Assembly (NCBI GenBank): GCA_004359425.1
Contig: PTEU01000001.1
Location: 2,022,098-2,086,097 of the forward strand
DNA from: Ideonella sp. MAG2
Lineage (GTDB): Bacteria > Pseudomonadota > Gammaproteobacteria > Burkholderiales > Burkholderiaceae_C
DNA: 64,000 nucleotides
Direction: 5' to 3'
How positions within the stretch are numbered: position 1 is the first letter of the stretch; each line of letters begins with the position of its first letter. Shown here piece after piece: positions 37,242-45,831 of the stretch. The notes under the pieces are model-generated. The model did no database searches. It was given only the letters and a program-made list of their open reading frames with translations, and had not been told where the DNA came from. The position numbers and the translations under genes were made by a program.

Positions 37242-40200
37242 ATGCCCTCCACCACACTGCGCCCAGCATGGCTCCTGCCATTCGTCGTGACCGTTCTGGT
37301 CTACGCCGCGGCCGGTAAATTGGCGCTCTGGTTGGCGGTGCCCCCTGCCCTCGCTGCTCCTTTGTTCCCAGCCGCCGGTATTGCGCTGGCCGCCATTTTG
37401 GTGTTTGGCTGGCGCATGGTGCCTGCTGTCTGCCTAGGCTCCCTGGTGGTCAATGGCCCGCTGGGCGACATGCGCATGCTCAATGATGCCCAGGCCCTGC
37501 TCACGGCCAGTGGCATTGGCATAGGCGCGGCGCTGCAAGCTGCGCTCGGTGCCTGGTGGGTGCAGCGTCATGTGCCAGGGGATTTGGCACTGGACGAGCC
37601 GCGAGAGGCACTCGCTCTGGGCCTGCTGGGCGGGCCGCTGGCCTGCTTGCTGAACGCCAGTTTGTCAACGGGCTTGCTGCGGCTCACGGGCACCATCTCG
37701 CAGGAGGCAATGTTTGCCACCTGGCTGACATGGTGGTCTGGAGACACGCTGGGGGTGCTCATCGCAACCCCGATCGCCTTGACCGTGATCGGCAAGCCAA
37801 AGTCGCTCTGGCTCAGTCGGCGCTTGACCGTCGGCCTACCGCTGATGGCCGTGACCACTGTGTTGGTCATCTCTAGCTTGCTGATCGCCAAGAGCGACCA
37901 AGCGCGTCGGGTCGACCAATTCACGCGCGATGCAACGCAGTTGGCAGACGCCGTGGAGTCAGGATTGGCTGAACCTCTGCACGCACTCGATGCCCTGCGT
38001 GGCTTGTTCGTGGTGACGGACAAGGTGAGCACTGCCAAGATGGCCATGGCCACCCAGCCCTGGATCGACGCCCACCATGGGCTACAGGCATTGGGGTTTG
38101 CTCAGCGTGTCAGCCGCCCGCTCATTCCGGCCTTTGAAGCGGCAGCCCGGGCAGATGATCTGCCCGATTTTCGGTTTTTCGAGCGTGAAGACGGGGCTGC
38201 CTTGACCCGCCAAGAGACCGAGGTCCTGGCCATTCGACACATTCAACCGCTCAGCACGAATTCGGCCGCATTGGGCGTGAATTCACTATCCGCCCCGGCG
38301 GCACGGGCCGCCATTGCCCAAACATTGAACACTGACACACCGGCAGCGAGTGCCGCCTTTCGGTTGACCCAAGCCAAGGGGGATGAGACCGGTGTGGTCA
38401 TCTACCGCATGGTCACCGTAGGCCCGAAGCACGAGGGCCAAACCTTGTCTGACCCCGCTGTACGCGGCGTGGTGTTCGTGACACTCCAAACCGATGCTGC
38501 TGTGACGGCCATGATGGGCAAGGTACCGGACTATCTGAGTTGGTGCTTGGTGGATGTCAGTCCCGTCATTGGCCGCGCCCGTTTGGCAGGGGCGGTGGGT
38601 TGCGAAGCAGTCAGGCCCTCTGACCTCCAGAGCCACCGCCGCATCGAATTTGCCGGACGCCAATGGGAGTTGCGCATCAGCGCTGCCAGCCATGCCCTGC
38701 CGAACGCACAGCGTTGGAGCCTTTGGTTCTTCTCGGTGGTGGGCTTGGTGGCGGTGGCCATGCTGAGTGCCTTGTTGCTCACCATCACGGGGCGCGCTCG
38801 GCGGGTGGAGCAGGCGGTGGCGCAGCGCACGGCCGATTTGAGCCGCGAGGTGGAAGAGCGCCAACGCACCGAAGCCGCTCTCAGAGAAAGCGAAGAGCGG
38901 ATTCGCAATATCTTGGATCATGTGCCGCTGGGCATCATCTACGCCGACGTCGAGGGCGGCATCCGCGAGGCCAACCCACAGATGCGCTTGCAGTTGGGAT
39001 TTGATGCGATGGAGCTGCACACCCGCTCCTTGGGTGCCCTGGCCCACCCTTCCGACCGGCAAGCGCTGGATGCCTTGATTCGACGTATCCGGCACGACCC
39101 CGGCGATGCGGTGCATCAACGCCTGCGCTTGATGCGCTCCGACGGCCAAGTTTTGTGGATGCAGATGGGGCTGACCGCGCTGCGCAATCCGCAGGGTGAA
39201 GTTTGGCGCTTGGTAGGGGTGTTTGAAGACATCACCGAACACCTGAAATTGGCAGATGCCGAGCGCGCCCGGGAGCGCGCCGAGTCTGCGAGCCGGGCCA
39301 AAAGCGACTTTTTGTCGCGCATGAGCCATGAATTGCGCACGCCGCTGAATGCGATCTTGGGCTTTACTCAACTCCTGGCCTTGGATAAGCAAGCACCGCT
39401 GTCGCCGCGCCAGGCGGAGCGGACTGCTCAAGTGCAACATGCGGGCTGGCATTTGCTGCACATGATTGATGACATGCTGGACCTGACTCGCATTGAGTCA
39501 GGCCACATGAAGCTGGAGCCCACGGCGGTATCGCTGGCTGACATGCTGACGGAATGCCTGGCCATGGTGCAACCCTCGGCCGACAGTCAACACATCCAGT
39601 TGCTGAAGGAATTCCCCGATGGCCCCCTGCATGTCTTGGGTGACAAAACCCGGGTCAAGCAGATCTTGACCAATCTTTGCAGCAATGCAGTGAAGTACAA
39701 CCGTGCCCAAGGCACGGTGCGATGTGAAGTACGGCGGGCAGGCTCCGCTCAGGTGGAAATCAGCATCCATGACAGCGGCCTGGGCCTCAGCCCGGAGCAG
39801 TTGTCTGGGCTGTTTCAGCCGTTCAACCGCGCTGGGCGTGAACACACGTCCATCGAGGGCACTGGCCTGGGCCTGGTGATCAGCAGACGCCTGGCCGAAT
39901 TGATGGGTGGCACCTTGGTGGCCAGCAGCCAGGACCAACAAGGGTCAGTGTTTACCCTTACTCTCCCCGAGGCCAGGCCGCCCCAGCAACCAGCACCTGC
40001 CGCACACGCGGTCACCAGCCCGCGAGAGAGCTATTCGGCCAAACGGGTTGTCTATGTCGAAGACAACGACACCAATGCCGAGGTGATGAAAGGCGTGATG
40101 TCGCGACGGCCTCAAGTCAGCCTGACCATTGCTGAAACCGGCCAAATTGGCCTGGCCACTGTTTTGAGCGAGCTTCCCGACCTGGTCTTGCTGGACATGC

Positions 40201-40430
40201 AGCTCCCCGATATGGACGGCATCGCCATCTTGAAGGCCTTGCGCGCCAACCCCAGCACACGGGAGATTCCCGTCATGATGGTGTCGGCAGACGCCACGGC
40301 AGGGAGCATTGAGCAAGCTTTCCGAGAGGGTGCCACCGATTACGTCACCAAACCGCTGGATATCGCCATCTTTTTAGCCCAACTGGATCAGCTCCTGGAT
40401 CCGTCCCTGCGGGTCTTGACCACAACTTAG
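37242..40430 (+). CDS. Hybrid sensor histidine kinase: MASE1-CHASE-PAS-HisKA-HATPase-REC
   Basis: The protein has about 1062 residues. Residues 1-190 form a multi-helix MASE1-like sensor (PAWLLPFVVTVLVYAAAGKL, LFPAAGIALAAILVFGWRMV). A periplasmic CHASE-like domain (about 225-460; GFAQRVSRPLIPAFEAAARA, DFRFFEREDG) is followed by another helix near 495-515. Then come PAS (RIRNILDHVPLGIIYADVEG), HisKA with MSHELRTPLNAIL (His near 694), HATPase (NLCSNAVKYN, DSGLGLSPEQ, GTGLGLVISRRL) and a receiver domain (VVYVEDNDTNAEVM, phospho-acceptor Asp near 985, TKPLD). An AAGGA stands before the ATG at 37242. The stop codon lies inside the CIRCE element of rpoH. The signal is unknown. Confidence 0.9.
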   Translation: MPSTTLRPAWLLPFVVTVLVYAAAGKLALWLAVPPALAAPLFPAAGIALAAILVFGWRMVPAVCLGSLVVNGPLGDMRMLNDAQALLTASGIGIGAALQAALGAWWVQRHVPGDLALDEPREALALGLLGGPLACLLNASLSTGLLRLTGTISQEAMFATWLTWWSGDTLGVLIATPIALTVIGKPKSLWLSRRLTVGLPLMAVTTVLVISSLLIAKSDQARRVDQFTRDATQLADAVESGLAEPLHALDALRGLFVVTDKVSTAKMAMATQPWIDAHHGLQALGFAQRVSRPLIPAFEAAARADDLPDFRFFEREDGAALTRQETEVLAIRHIQPLSTNSAALGVNSLSAPAARAAIAQTLNTDTPAASAAFRLTQAKGDETGVVIYRMVTVGPKHEGQTLSDPAVRGVVFVTLQTDAAVTAMMGKVPDYLSWCLVDVSPVIGRARLAGAVGCEAVRPSDLQSHRRIEFAGRQWELRISAASHALPNAQRWSLWFFSVVGLVAVAMLSALLLTITGRARRVEQAVAQRTADLSREVEERQRTEAALRESEERIRNILDHVPLGIIYADVEGGIREANPQMRLQLGFDAMELHTRSLGALAHPSDRQALDALIRRIRHDPGDAVHQRLRLMRSDGQVLWMQMGLTALRNPQGEVWRLVGVFEDITEHLKLADAERARERAESASRAKSDFLSRMSHELRTPLNAILGFTQLLALDKQAPLSPRQAERTAQVQHAGWHLLHMIDDMLDLTRIESGHMKLEPTAVSLADMLTECLAMVQPSADSQHIQLLKEFPDGPLHVLGDKTRVKQILTNLCSNAVKYNRAQGTVRCEVRRAGSAQVEISIHDSGLGLSPEQLSGLFQPFNRAGREHTSIEGTGLGLVISRRLAELMGGTLVASSQDQQGSVFTLTLPEARPPQQPAPAAHAVTSPRESYSAKRVVYVEDNDTNAEVMKGVMSRRPQVSLTIAETGQIGLATVLSELPDLVLLDMQLPDMDGIAILKALRANPSTREIPVMMVSADATAGSIEQAFREGATDYVTKPLDIAIFLAQLDQLLDPSLRVLTTT

Positions 40431-40453
40431 CACTCCTTTCCGGAGAGTGCTAA
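40427..40453 (+). promoter_or_regulatory. CIRCE operator (HrcA site) upstream of rpoH
   Basis: A perfect inverted repeat TTAGCACTC - 9 bp - GAGTGCTAA fits the CIRCE consensus at all 18 arm positions. HrcA binds CIRCE and represses heat-shock operons. It begins 69 bp before the rpoH start codon; TAATAT at 40451-40456 could be the -10 box. Its left arm contains the TAG stop of the upstream kinase gene. HrcA control of rpoH is known from other beta-proteobacteria (recalled). Confidence 0.93.
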
Positions 40454-40495
40454 TATTGATGGAACCAAATTGGCCACACGGACTCAATCGTCACG

Positions 40496-41428
40496 ATGAA
40501 CACCTCTTTCAGCCCCAACGCCCTCTCTGTGCGCGACCCCTGGGCCATGGTGCCGTCGATCGGCAACTTGGACGCCTACATCAGCGCCGTGAACCGCATT
40601 CCCCTGCTGACCCCGGACGAGGAGTTGAGTCTCGGGCGGCAGTTGCGTGACCACGGCGACTTGGCGGCCGCCGGACGTTTGGTGCTCTCGCACCTGCGTT
40701 TGGTGGTCTCCGTCTCTCGGCAGTACCTGGGCTACGGCCTGCCGCAGGGCGACTTGATCCAGGAGGGCAATGTGGGCCTGATGAAGGCCGTCAAGCGCTT
40801 TGACCCCGAGCAAGGCGTGCGCTTGGTGAGCTACGCCCTGCACTGGATCAAGGCCGAGATTCATGAGTACATCTTGAAGAATTGGCGCATGGTCAAGGTG
40901 GCCACCACCAAGTCTCAACGCAAACTGTTTTTCAATCTGCGCTCCTTGAAGCAAGGCTTTAAGGGCGATGTGCTGGACGGCGATACCCACCGCAACTCGC
41001 TCTCGCCCGACGAGGTGGCGCAGGTCGCTCAAGGCCTGAATGTCAAGCCTGAAGAGGTCATCGAGATGGAAACCCGCATGGCGGGTGGCGATGTGGCGCT
41101 GGAACCCCAGAGCGACGACGGCGAAGAGGCCTTTTCGCCGATTGCCTATTTGTCGGATGTCTCCCAGGAACCCACCCGCGTCTTGGAAGCCCGGGCGCGC
41201 GATGAGTTGTCGGGAGATGGGATTCAGCGCGCACTAGAGGTGCTCGACGAGCGCAGCCGTCGCGTGGTGGAAGAGCGTTGGCTCAAGGTCAATGACGACA
41301 GCAGTGGCGGCATGACCCTGCATGAGCTGGCGGCCGAGTACGGCGTTAGCGCCGAGCGCATCCGCCAGATTGAAGTGGCGGCACTCAAGAAGATGCGCAA
41401 GGCGCTGGCACCTGCGGCCACCGCCTGA
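40496..41428 (+). CDS. rpoH: RNA polymerase sigma-32 factor
   Basis: The 310-residue heat-shock sigma factor has region 1.2/2.1 (IGNLDAYISAVNRIPLLTPD), region 2 (LVLSHLRLVVSVSRQYLGYG, LPQGDLIQEGNVGLMKAVKR), the RpoH box (KSQRKLFFNLRSLK) and region 4.2 with LHELAAEYGVSAERIRQIEV. It directs transcription of chaperone and protease genes. The upstream perfect CIRCE suggests dual HrcA control. Length is slightly above E. coli RpoH. Confidence 0.97.
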   Translation: MNTSFSPNALSVRDPWAMVPSIGNLDAYISAVNRIPLLTPDEELSLGRQLRDHGDLAAAGRLVLSHLRLVVSVSRQYLGYGLPQGDLIQEGNVGLMKAVKRFDPEQGVRLVSYALHWIKAEIHEYILKNWRMVKVATTKSQRKLFFNLRSLKQGFKGDVLDGDTHRNSLSPDEVAQVAQGLNVKPEEVIEMETRMAGGDVALEPQSDDGEEAFSPIAYLSDVSQEPTRVLEARARDELSGDGIQRALEVLDERSRRVVEERWLKVNDDSSGGMTLHELAAEYGVSAERIRQIEVAALKKMRKALAPAATA

Positions 41429-41430
41429 AT

Positions 41431-41456
41431 TCAAGCGCCTGCTAGCAGGCGCTTGA
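41431..41456. terminator. Palindromic hairpin between convergent rpoH and sco genes
   Basis: TCAAGCGCCTGC-TA-GCAGGCGCTTGA forms a perfect 12-bp stem (practical loop CTAG). It starts 3 bp after the rpoH stop and is also the last eight codons of the SCO gene (KRLLAGA and stop). It could end both convergent transcripts, though neither side has a T-run. Confidence 0.5.
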
Positions 41457-42039
41457 TGTCGTGAGCCAGGGCCTCTGGCCCACTGCCGTAGCGGCTGTAG
41501 ACGCGCACGCGACCCTGCAGGTCATAGAGGTAGGACGCTGCCGTGTGGTCCACGGTGTAGCTGGTTTCCGTTTTGCCCGGCACCTTGGCGTAGAAAACCT
41601 TGAACGCTTTGGCCATGGCCGCCGTTTGCTCCGGGCTGCCGCGCAGCGCGATATTGTCAGCACCAAAGTTGCCGACATAGGCCTGAAGCAACTCAGCCGT
41701 GTCGCGTTCAGGGTCTACGCTCACAAAAATGGGCTGCACCTTGGCACCATCGGCACCTAGCTGTTTGCGCACCTCAGCCAACTCGGTCAAGGTGGTCGGG
41801 CAGACATCTGGGCACTGCGTGTAGCCAAAAAAAACCACCACCACCTTGCCCTTGAACTCGGCCAAGGTACGGGGCTTACCCGCCACGTCGGGCAAGGAGA
41901 GTTCACGAGCGTATTCCGCCCCCGTGATATCCACGCCTTTAAAGCCCCCAGCCACTGCCGCTTCAGGCTTGCTTGCATCGCAGCCCCACAAGCTGGCACC
42001 CGCAAGCACCAAAGCAGCGCTCAGTATCAGTCGTCGCAT
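41431..42039 (-). CDS. SCO1/SenC-family copper chaperone lipoprotein
   Basis: The 202-residue protein has a lipoprotein signal (LILSAALVLAGASLWGC, Cys at about 20) and a thioredoxin-like fold with the copper motif VFFGYTQCPDVCPTT (C-x3-C) and a distal His in YTVDHTAASYLYDL. SCO proteins insert copper into the CuA site of cytochrome oxidase subunit II, matching the ctaC gene in this cluster. It is the last gene of the minus-strand oxidase-assembly group, 15 bp after ctaB. Confidence 0.92.
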   Translation of the reverse strand: MRRLILSAALVLAGASLWGCDASKPEAAVAGGFKGVDITGAEYARELSLPDVAGKPRTLAEFKGKVVVVFFGYTQCPDVCPTTLTELAEVRKQLGADGAKVQPIFVSVDPERDTAELLQAYVGNFGADNIALRGSPEQTAAMAKAFKVFYAKVPGKTETSYTVDHTAASYLYDLQGRVRVYSRYGSGPEALAHDIKRLLAGA

Positions 42040-42054
42040 TCAAATTCTCCCTAC

Positions 42055-42960
42055 TCAATGCAGCCAAGGGCTGAGGTAGTGGTCAAGCAGCAAGGCTGCG
42101 AACAGCAAAGAAAGATGCCAAATAGAAAAGCGAAACGTGGCCCGGGCCAGCGCGTCTGAGTATTGACGCCAGAGCTTGAAGGCGTAGCCCATAAAGCCCA
42201 GCCCGAGCAGCACAGCGCTCACCAGATAGATCCAACCGCTCATGCCGTAGACAAAGGGCAGCAAGGTGCCTGCAAACAGCACGATGGTGTAGAGGAACAC
42301 ATGCAAGCGGGTGAATTCGGAACCGTGCGTGACGGGCAGCATGGGCAGGCCAGATTGACGATAGTCTTCAGCCCGGTAGAGTGCCAGGGCCCAGAAGTGC
42401 GGCGGGGTCCACAGAAAAATGATGAGGCACAACAGCCAGGCCTCAGGCCCCGCGTCCCCACGCACCGCCGCCCACCCCAGCACAGGCGGCATGGCGCCCG
42501 AAGCACCGCCGATGACAATGTTCTGCGGCGTCAGCGGCTTGAGCACCACGGTGTAGACAATCGCGTAGCCCACAAAGGTGGCCAAGGTCAACCACATGGT
42601 GAGCATATTCGCACCCAGCGCCAGCACTAGGCAGCCCAAGGTGCACAGCACGGCCGAGAAGGCCAGGGTCATGGAGCGAGGCAGTTCCCCTTTGGCGGTA
42701 GGACGCCAGGCGGTGCGCTTCATGCGCTTGTCAATGGCTTCCTCAATCAGGCAGTTAAAGGCCGCTGCCGCCCCCGCCACCAGCCAGATGCCCACGGTGC
42801 CTGCCACCAGTACCCGCCAGTCGGGCAGCCCGGGCGTGGCCAACAACATGCCGATCACGGCGCAAAAGACAATGAGCTGGACGACGCGGGGTTTGGTCAG
42901 CGCATAGTACTGAGCCCAGCGTGAAAGCGTTGGGGGGGAAGAGGCTGCGGAAGTCGTCAT
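42055..42960 (-). CDS. ctaB: Protoheme IX farnesyltransferase
   Basis: The UbiA-family membrane enzyme of 301 residues converts heme B to heme O. It has about nine helices, the first Asp-rich-type motif [20 protein letters not shown], the [20 protein letters not shown] segment, and [20 protein letters not shown] near the second motif. The ATG at 42960 (MTTSAASSP) lies 1 bp after the ctaA stop. It works with CtaA to supply heme A to the aa3 oxidase encoded nearby. Confidence 0.95.
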   Translation of the reverse strand: MTTSAASSPPTLSRWAQYYALTKPRVVQLIVFCAVIGMLLATPGLPDWRVLVAGTVGIWLVAGAAAAFNCLIEEAIDKRMKRTAWRPTAKGELPRSMTLAFSAVLCTLGCLVLALGANMLTMWLTLATFVGYAIVYTVVLKPLTPQNIVIGGASGAMPPVLGWAAVRGDAGPEAWLLCLIIFLWTPPHFWALALYRAEDYRQSGLPMLPVTHGSEFTRLHVFLYTIVLFAGTLLPFVYGMSGWIYLVSAVLLGLGFMGYAFKLWRQYSDALARATFRFSIWHLSLLFAALLLDHYLSPWLH

Positions 42961-42961
42961 G

Positions 42962-44101
42962 TCAAGCAGATTGCTGTGCAGAAGGCCCGACGGGCACTTG
43001 AGAGGGAAGCGCAGACGAGGTCGCACGGGACCGCACCCACAAAAGCGTCAGAGCCCCGACCAAAGCAGCGGCTCCCGCAGTGTGCATCAAGGCCGCCAGC
43101 AGCGGCCATTGCAGCACCACATTGGCCATGCCGCTCGCCACTTGCCACAGCAAAAGGCCTAGGAGCAACCATGCCCACTGACGAGTAGACGCCGTCGAGA
43201 CCAGGGCTGCCGAAAGGCCCACCACCAGCGCCACCACCACCAGGGCGAACAGCCTATGCACCCAGTGAATGCCCACCAAGGCCCCCACAGGCAGGTAGTC
43301 GCCCTGAGCGGTTTTGCCCAGTTCCCGGAAAATCTCAAAACCAGCGCCCAAGTCCATGGGCGGCCACCAGTGGCCATTGCAGGTTGGAAACCCCTGACAA
43401 GCCAGCACAGCGTAATTGGTACTGACCCATCCGCCCAGCGCCATCTGAACCAACACCGCCGCAAGGGTGATGGGTATCCAAGGCTTCAGGCGGCTGCTCA
43501 CCGGCCAAGGCGTGCCCACATAGGCCTCGCGTTGCCGCACCAGCAATGCCAGCAAGACCACACCACCCAATAGATGAAGGGTCACGATGGCCGGGTAGAG
43601 CTTGAGCACCACGGTGTACTTGCCAAACAAGCCTTGGATCAGCACCCAGATCAAAGTGCTTGTGGCCCACCAGGGGCTGAGTTGCAGGCGACGCCGCTCC
43701 AGCCAGGACAGCGCCGTCATGACGAGGATCAAGGCCCCCACCAACATGGCGAGGTAGCGATGGATCATCTCGATCCAGGCTTTACCCCAGGTGACCGGGC
43801 CTGTAGGCTGGGCCGCCTGGGCCGCATGAATGTCGGCCTTGGCGGCTAAAGGGCTGACCTCGCCGTAGCAGCCGGGCCAATCTGGGCAACCCAGGCCAGA
43901 GTCCGACAGGCGTGTGAAAGCTCCAAAGACAATCAAGTCGAAGGTGAGAAACAGCGTCAGTGAGGTCAGGGCTGCCAAGCGCTGGGCTCTGGAGGCCTGC
44001 GGGCGACGCGCCCAGATCCAGGCCAGCGGCACGGCCGCCATCAGCAGCACCAAGCCCAGCAAGCGCACCCAGGTGAGTGCGTCCATGCTTTGCCAGCTCA
44101 T
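42962..44101 (-). CDS. ctaA: Heme A synthase (COX15/CtaA)
   Basis: The 379-residue protein has eight membrane helices and the conserved histidines in [37 protein letters not shown] and [12 protein letters not shown], which bind the two hemes. [20 protein letters not shown] is the family hallmark with a Cys pair. It oxidises heme O to heme A. Its start overlaps the stop of the preceding 233-residue protein gene by 4 bp. Confidence 0.95.
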   Translation of the reverse strand: MSWQSMDALTWVRLLGLVLLMAAVPLAWIWARRPQASRAQRLAALTSLTLFLTFDLIVFGAFTRLSDSGLGCPDWPGCYGEVSPLAAKADIHAAQAAQPTGPVTWGKAWIEMIHRYLAMLVGALILVMTALSWLERRRLQLSPWWATSTLIWVLIQGLFGKYTVVLKLYPAIVTLHLLGGVVLLALLVRQREAYVGTPWPVSSRLKPWIPITLAAVLVQMALGGWVSTNYAVLACQGFPTCNGHWWPPMDLGAGFEIFRELGKTAQGDYLPVGALVGIHWVHRLFALVVVALVVGLSAALVSTASTRQWAWLLLGLLLWQVASGMANVVLQWPLLAALMHTAGAAALVGALTLLWVRSRATSSALPSQVPVGPSAQQSA

Positions 44102-44799
44102 GGCTGCCGACCGGCTCTGTCCCAGAAGGCAGAGGCTTTGAGCAGGCGCTCTAAGTCCTTCTTAAAGCGCATGGGGTCCGGCTGAGGCGGGGTTCGCATC
44201 ATCCACTCGCCCATAGGGTCTATCAAAAAAAGATGGTCGCTGAAGGCGTGCCCTGGCTCAGTCGAGAGCCAGGCCTGTAGGTCAGTGGCTGACACCCGCA
44301 ACACCGTGACGGGCGGCTGCGCCTGCACTGCCGCCAACAGGGCCGCAGGAACCGCAGCATCGTCAGTGATGAGCCAGAGTTTGTCGACGCGATCTCGCTC
44401 GCGCCCCATCATCTCCCGCAGTTGACGCTGCTCATAGAGCCGCGCTTCACAGCCCGCATCGCAAGCACCTGACGACACCACCGTCAGCAACCACTGCCCT
44501 TTAAGGCTGGTGGCGGCCACGGCCTGGCCTTGCAGCGTCTTTAAGGGCAGGCCCGCAGGAAGGCCCCGTGTGGGTTGTATCAAGGTGGCGTAGTTGCTGC
44601 GGGGCTCCGGGCGAACCACGTAGTAAAGAAAATAGGACACGATCACCGGCGCGGCACAGGCCAACAGCACCAAGAGCATGGTGGCACGGCCACGCCTTTG
44701 GCTGGGCATCTTGGGAGGCTCCAGCTCATGAACCGTGAGTGCCACGGCTTCAGCAGGCTTGTCGGAGGCGGCGGGGGCGGATGATTTGGAACCAAACAT
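44098..44799 (-). CDS. Membrane-anchored thioredoxin-fold-like protein of the oxidase cluster
   Basis: This 233-residue protein has one helix (ATMLLVLLACAAPVIVSYFL) followed by a soluble periplasmic domain that resembles SCO/thioredoxin folds: KGQWLLTVVSSGACDAGCEA (a C-x3-C motif) and LFLIDPMGEWMMRTPPQ. It occurs between surf1 and ctaA in Comamonadaceae oxidase clusters (recalled). The start overlaps the surf1 end by 50 bp in another frame. A role in copper or heme handling is inferred only from context. Confidence 0.75.
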   Translation of the reverse strand: MFGSKSSAPAASDKPAEAVALTVHELEPPKMPSQRRGRATMLLVLLACAAPVIVSYFLYYVVRPEPRSNYATLIQPTRGLPAGLPLKTLQGQAVAATSLKGQWLLTVVSSGACDAGCEARLYEQRQLREMMGRERDRVDKLWLITDDAAVPAALLAAVQAQPPVTVLRVSATDLQAWLSTEPGHAFSDHLFLIDPMGEWMMRTPPQPDPMRFKKDLERLLKASAFWDRAGRQP

Positions 44800-45511
44800 A
44801 GAGGCCTGCGATCATGACGCAGAAGGTAAACCACTGACCGGCATAGCCGTAGTGTTTGTGTACGTCCACAGCGGGGACGGGCCAATCGCGCAACAAGCCG
44901 TCGCCCACAGGGCCTACAGTCTGCTGAACGGAAAACGGTCTCAGGGTGAGCGCCGTTTCACGCGCATAAGCCCCTGCATCGAGATTCTGCCGGATGACAC
45001 CTGGGGCGTCCTCACCGAGCTGGGTCAGCCTTGACGGCCAGGGGGCGATTCGCCCCTCCACTTGAATCTCTCCGTCCGTGGTTTCCAGTGAAGGGAGTCG
45101 GGTTCGATCGACTTGGTCACGCGGCACCCAGCCACGCTGTACCAGCACTGCTGTGCCGTCAGCCAATAGCAAGGGGGTCATCACAAAAAAGCCCGGCCGA
45201 CCCCGCATCTGGCGGTTATCCAAAAACACCGTGGCCTTCGCCACCCATTGGCCACGCAATGTTGCAGGGCGGTGCCACTGGGCCTGCGCGGCCGCTTCAT
45301 CGGCGGGAAGGCGCGAGGCATCCAAGGGTTCAGACTGTGCCTGGGCCGCGATGGCCGCCTGCAATGCGAGCTTTTGTTGCGCACGATCCATTTGCCACCA
45401 ACCCAAGCGGGCGGTGATCGCCATCATGATGATGGCCACCACAGCCACCACCACCCGGCCAACAGACCCGGCGCGCGAATGCCCGGACGCTTGAGTCACT
45501 TCAGACTTCAT
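44750..45511 (-). CDS. SURF1-family cytochrome oxidase assembly protein
   Basis: The protein has about 253 residues with a helix near each end. The N-terminal helix (VVVAVVAIIMMAITARLGWW) is followed by WQMDRAQQKL, and the soluble domain has LRGQWVAKATVFLDNRQMRG, PLLLADGTAVLVQRGWVPRD and WPVPAVDVHKHYGYAGQWFT before the last helix. SURF1 helps place heme A in subunit I. ATG 45511 is used because the longer frame crosses the divergent DUF2909 gene. The last 50 bp overlap the next gene. Confidence 0.9.
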   Translation of the reverse strand: MKSEVTQASGHSRAGSVGRVVVAVVAIIMMAITARLGWWQMDRAQQKLALQAAIAAQAQSEPLDASRLPADEAAAQAQWHRPATLRGQWVAKATVFLDNRQMRGRPGFFVMTPLLLADGTAVLVQRGWVPRDQVDRTRLPSLETTDGEIQVEGRIAPWPSRLTQLGEDAPGVIRQNLDAGAYARETALTLRPFSVQQTVGPVGDGLLRDWPVPAVDVHKHYGYAGQWFTFCVMIAGLYVWFQIIRPRRLRQAC

Positions 45512-45534
45512 CTGCGGTGGAATAATGGGACCCC

Positions 45535-45759
45535 ATGAAGACCTTGATTGTGTTGGCTCTGTTGGCAATTGTCGCGGCTCTCGCCGGGGGTGGCTTGTTC
45601 ATGTTGCGCAAGCGGCCCTCAGATGCCCAAGGAAGCGACAGCCGGATGGCCTGGGCCTTGGCCATGCGGGTGGGGCTGTCGGTGGGTCTCTTTCTGTTTG
45701 TGCTCTTTGCTTACTGGATGGGTTGGATCCGGCCCACAGGCATTCCCACAGGGCAGTGA
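45535..45759 (+). CDS. DUF2909 twin-transmembrane protein
   Basis: The 74-residue protein has two membrane helices (TLIVLALLAIVAALAGGGLF and MRVGLSVGLFLFVLFAYWMG) and matches the DUF2909 pattern often found near cytochrome c oxidase genes. It is divergent from surf1 with 23 bp between starts and convergent with ctaE, from which it is separated by a strong terminator. Function unknown; an assembly role is suggested by context. Confidence 0.82.
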   Translation: MKTLIVLALLAIVAALAGGGLFMLRKRPSDAQGSDSRMAWALAMRVGLSVGLFLFVLFAYWMGWIRPTGIPTGQ

Positions 45760-45771
45760 ACAGCCTTAACA

Positions 45772-45799
45772 AAAACGCCGCGTCTTCACGCGGCGTTTT
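45772..45799. terminator. Bidirectional terminator between DUF2909 gene and ctaE
   Basis: A perfect 12-bp stem, AAAACGCCGCGT / ACGCGGCGTTTT with a CTTC loop, has A and T runs at its ends, so it can act in both directions. It lies 13 bp after the DUF2909 stop and 33 bp before the ctaE end. Confidence 0.9.
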
Positions 45800-45831
45800 G
45801 CATGGGGCACGACCAATGTCGTGCGCGAAGC

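Noticed and set aside
38286..39461. Long antisense frame across the histidine kinase gene
   Set aside because: Shadow of the PAS/HisKA coding region; no homology, RBS or context of its own.
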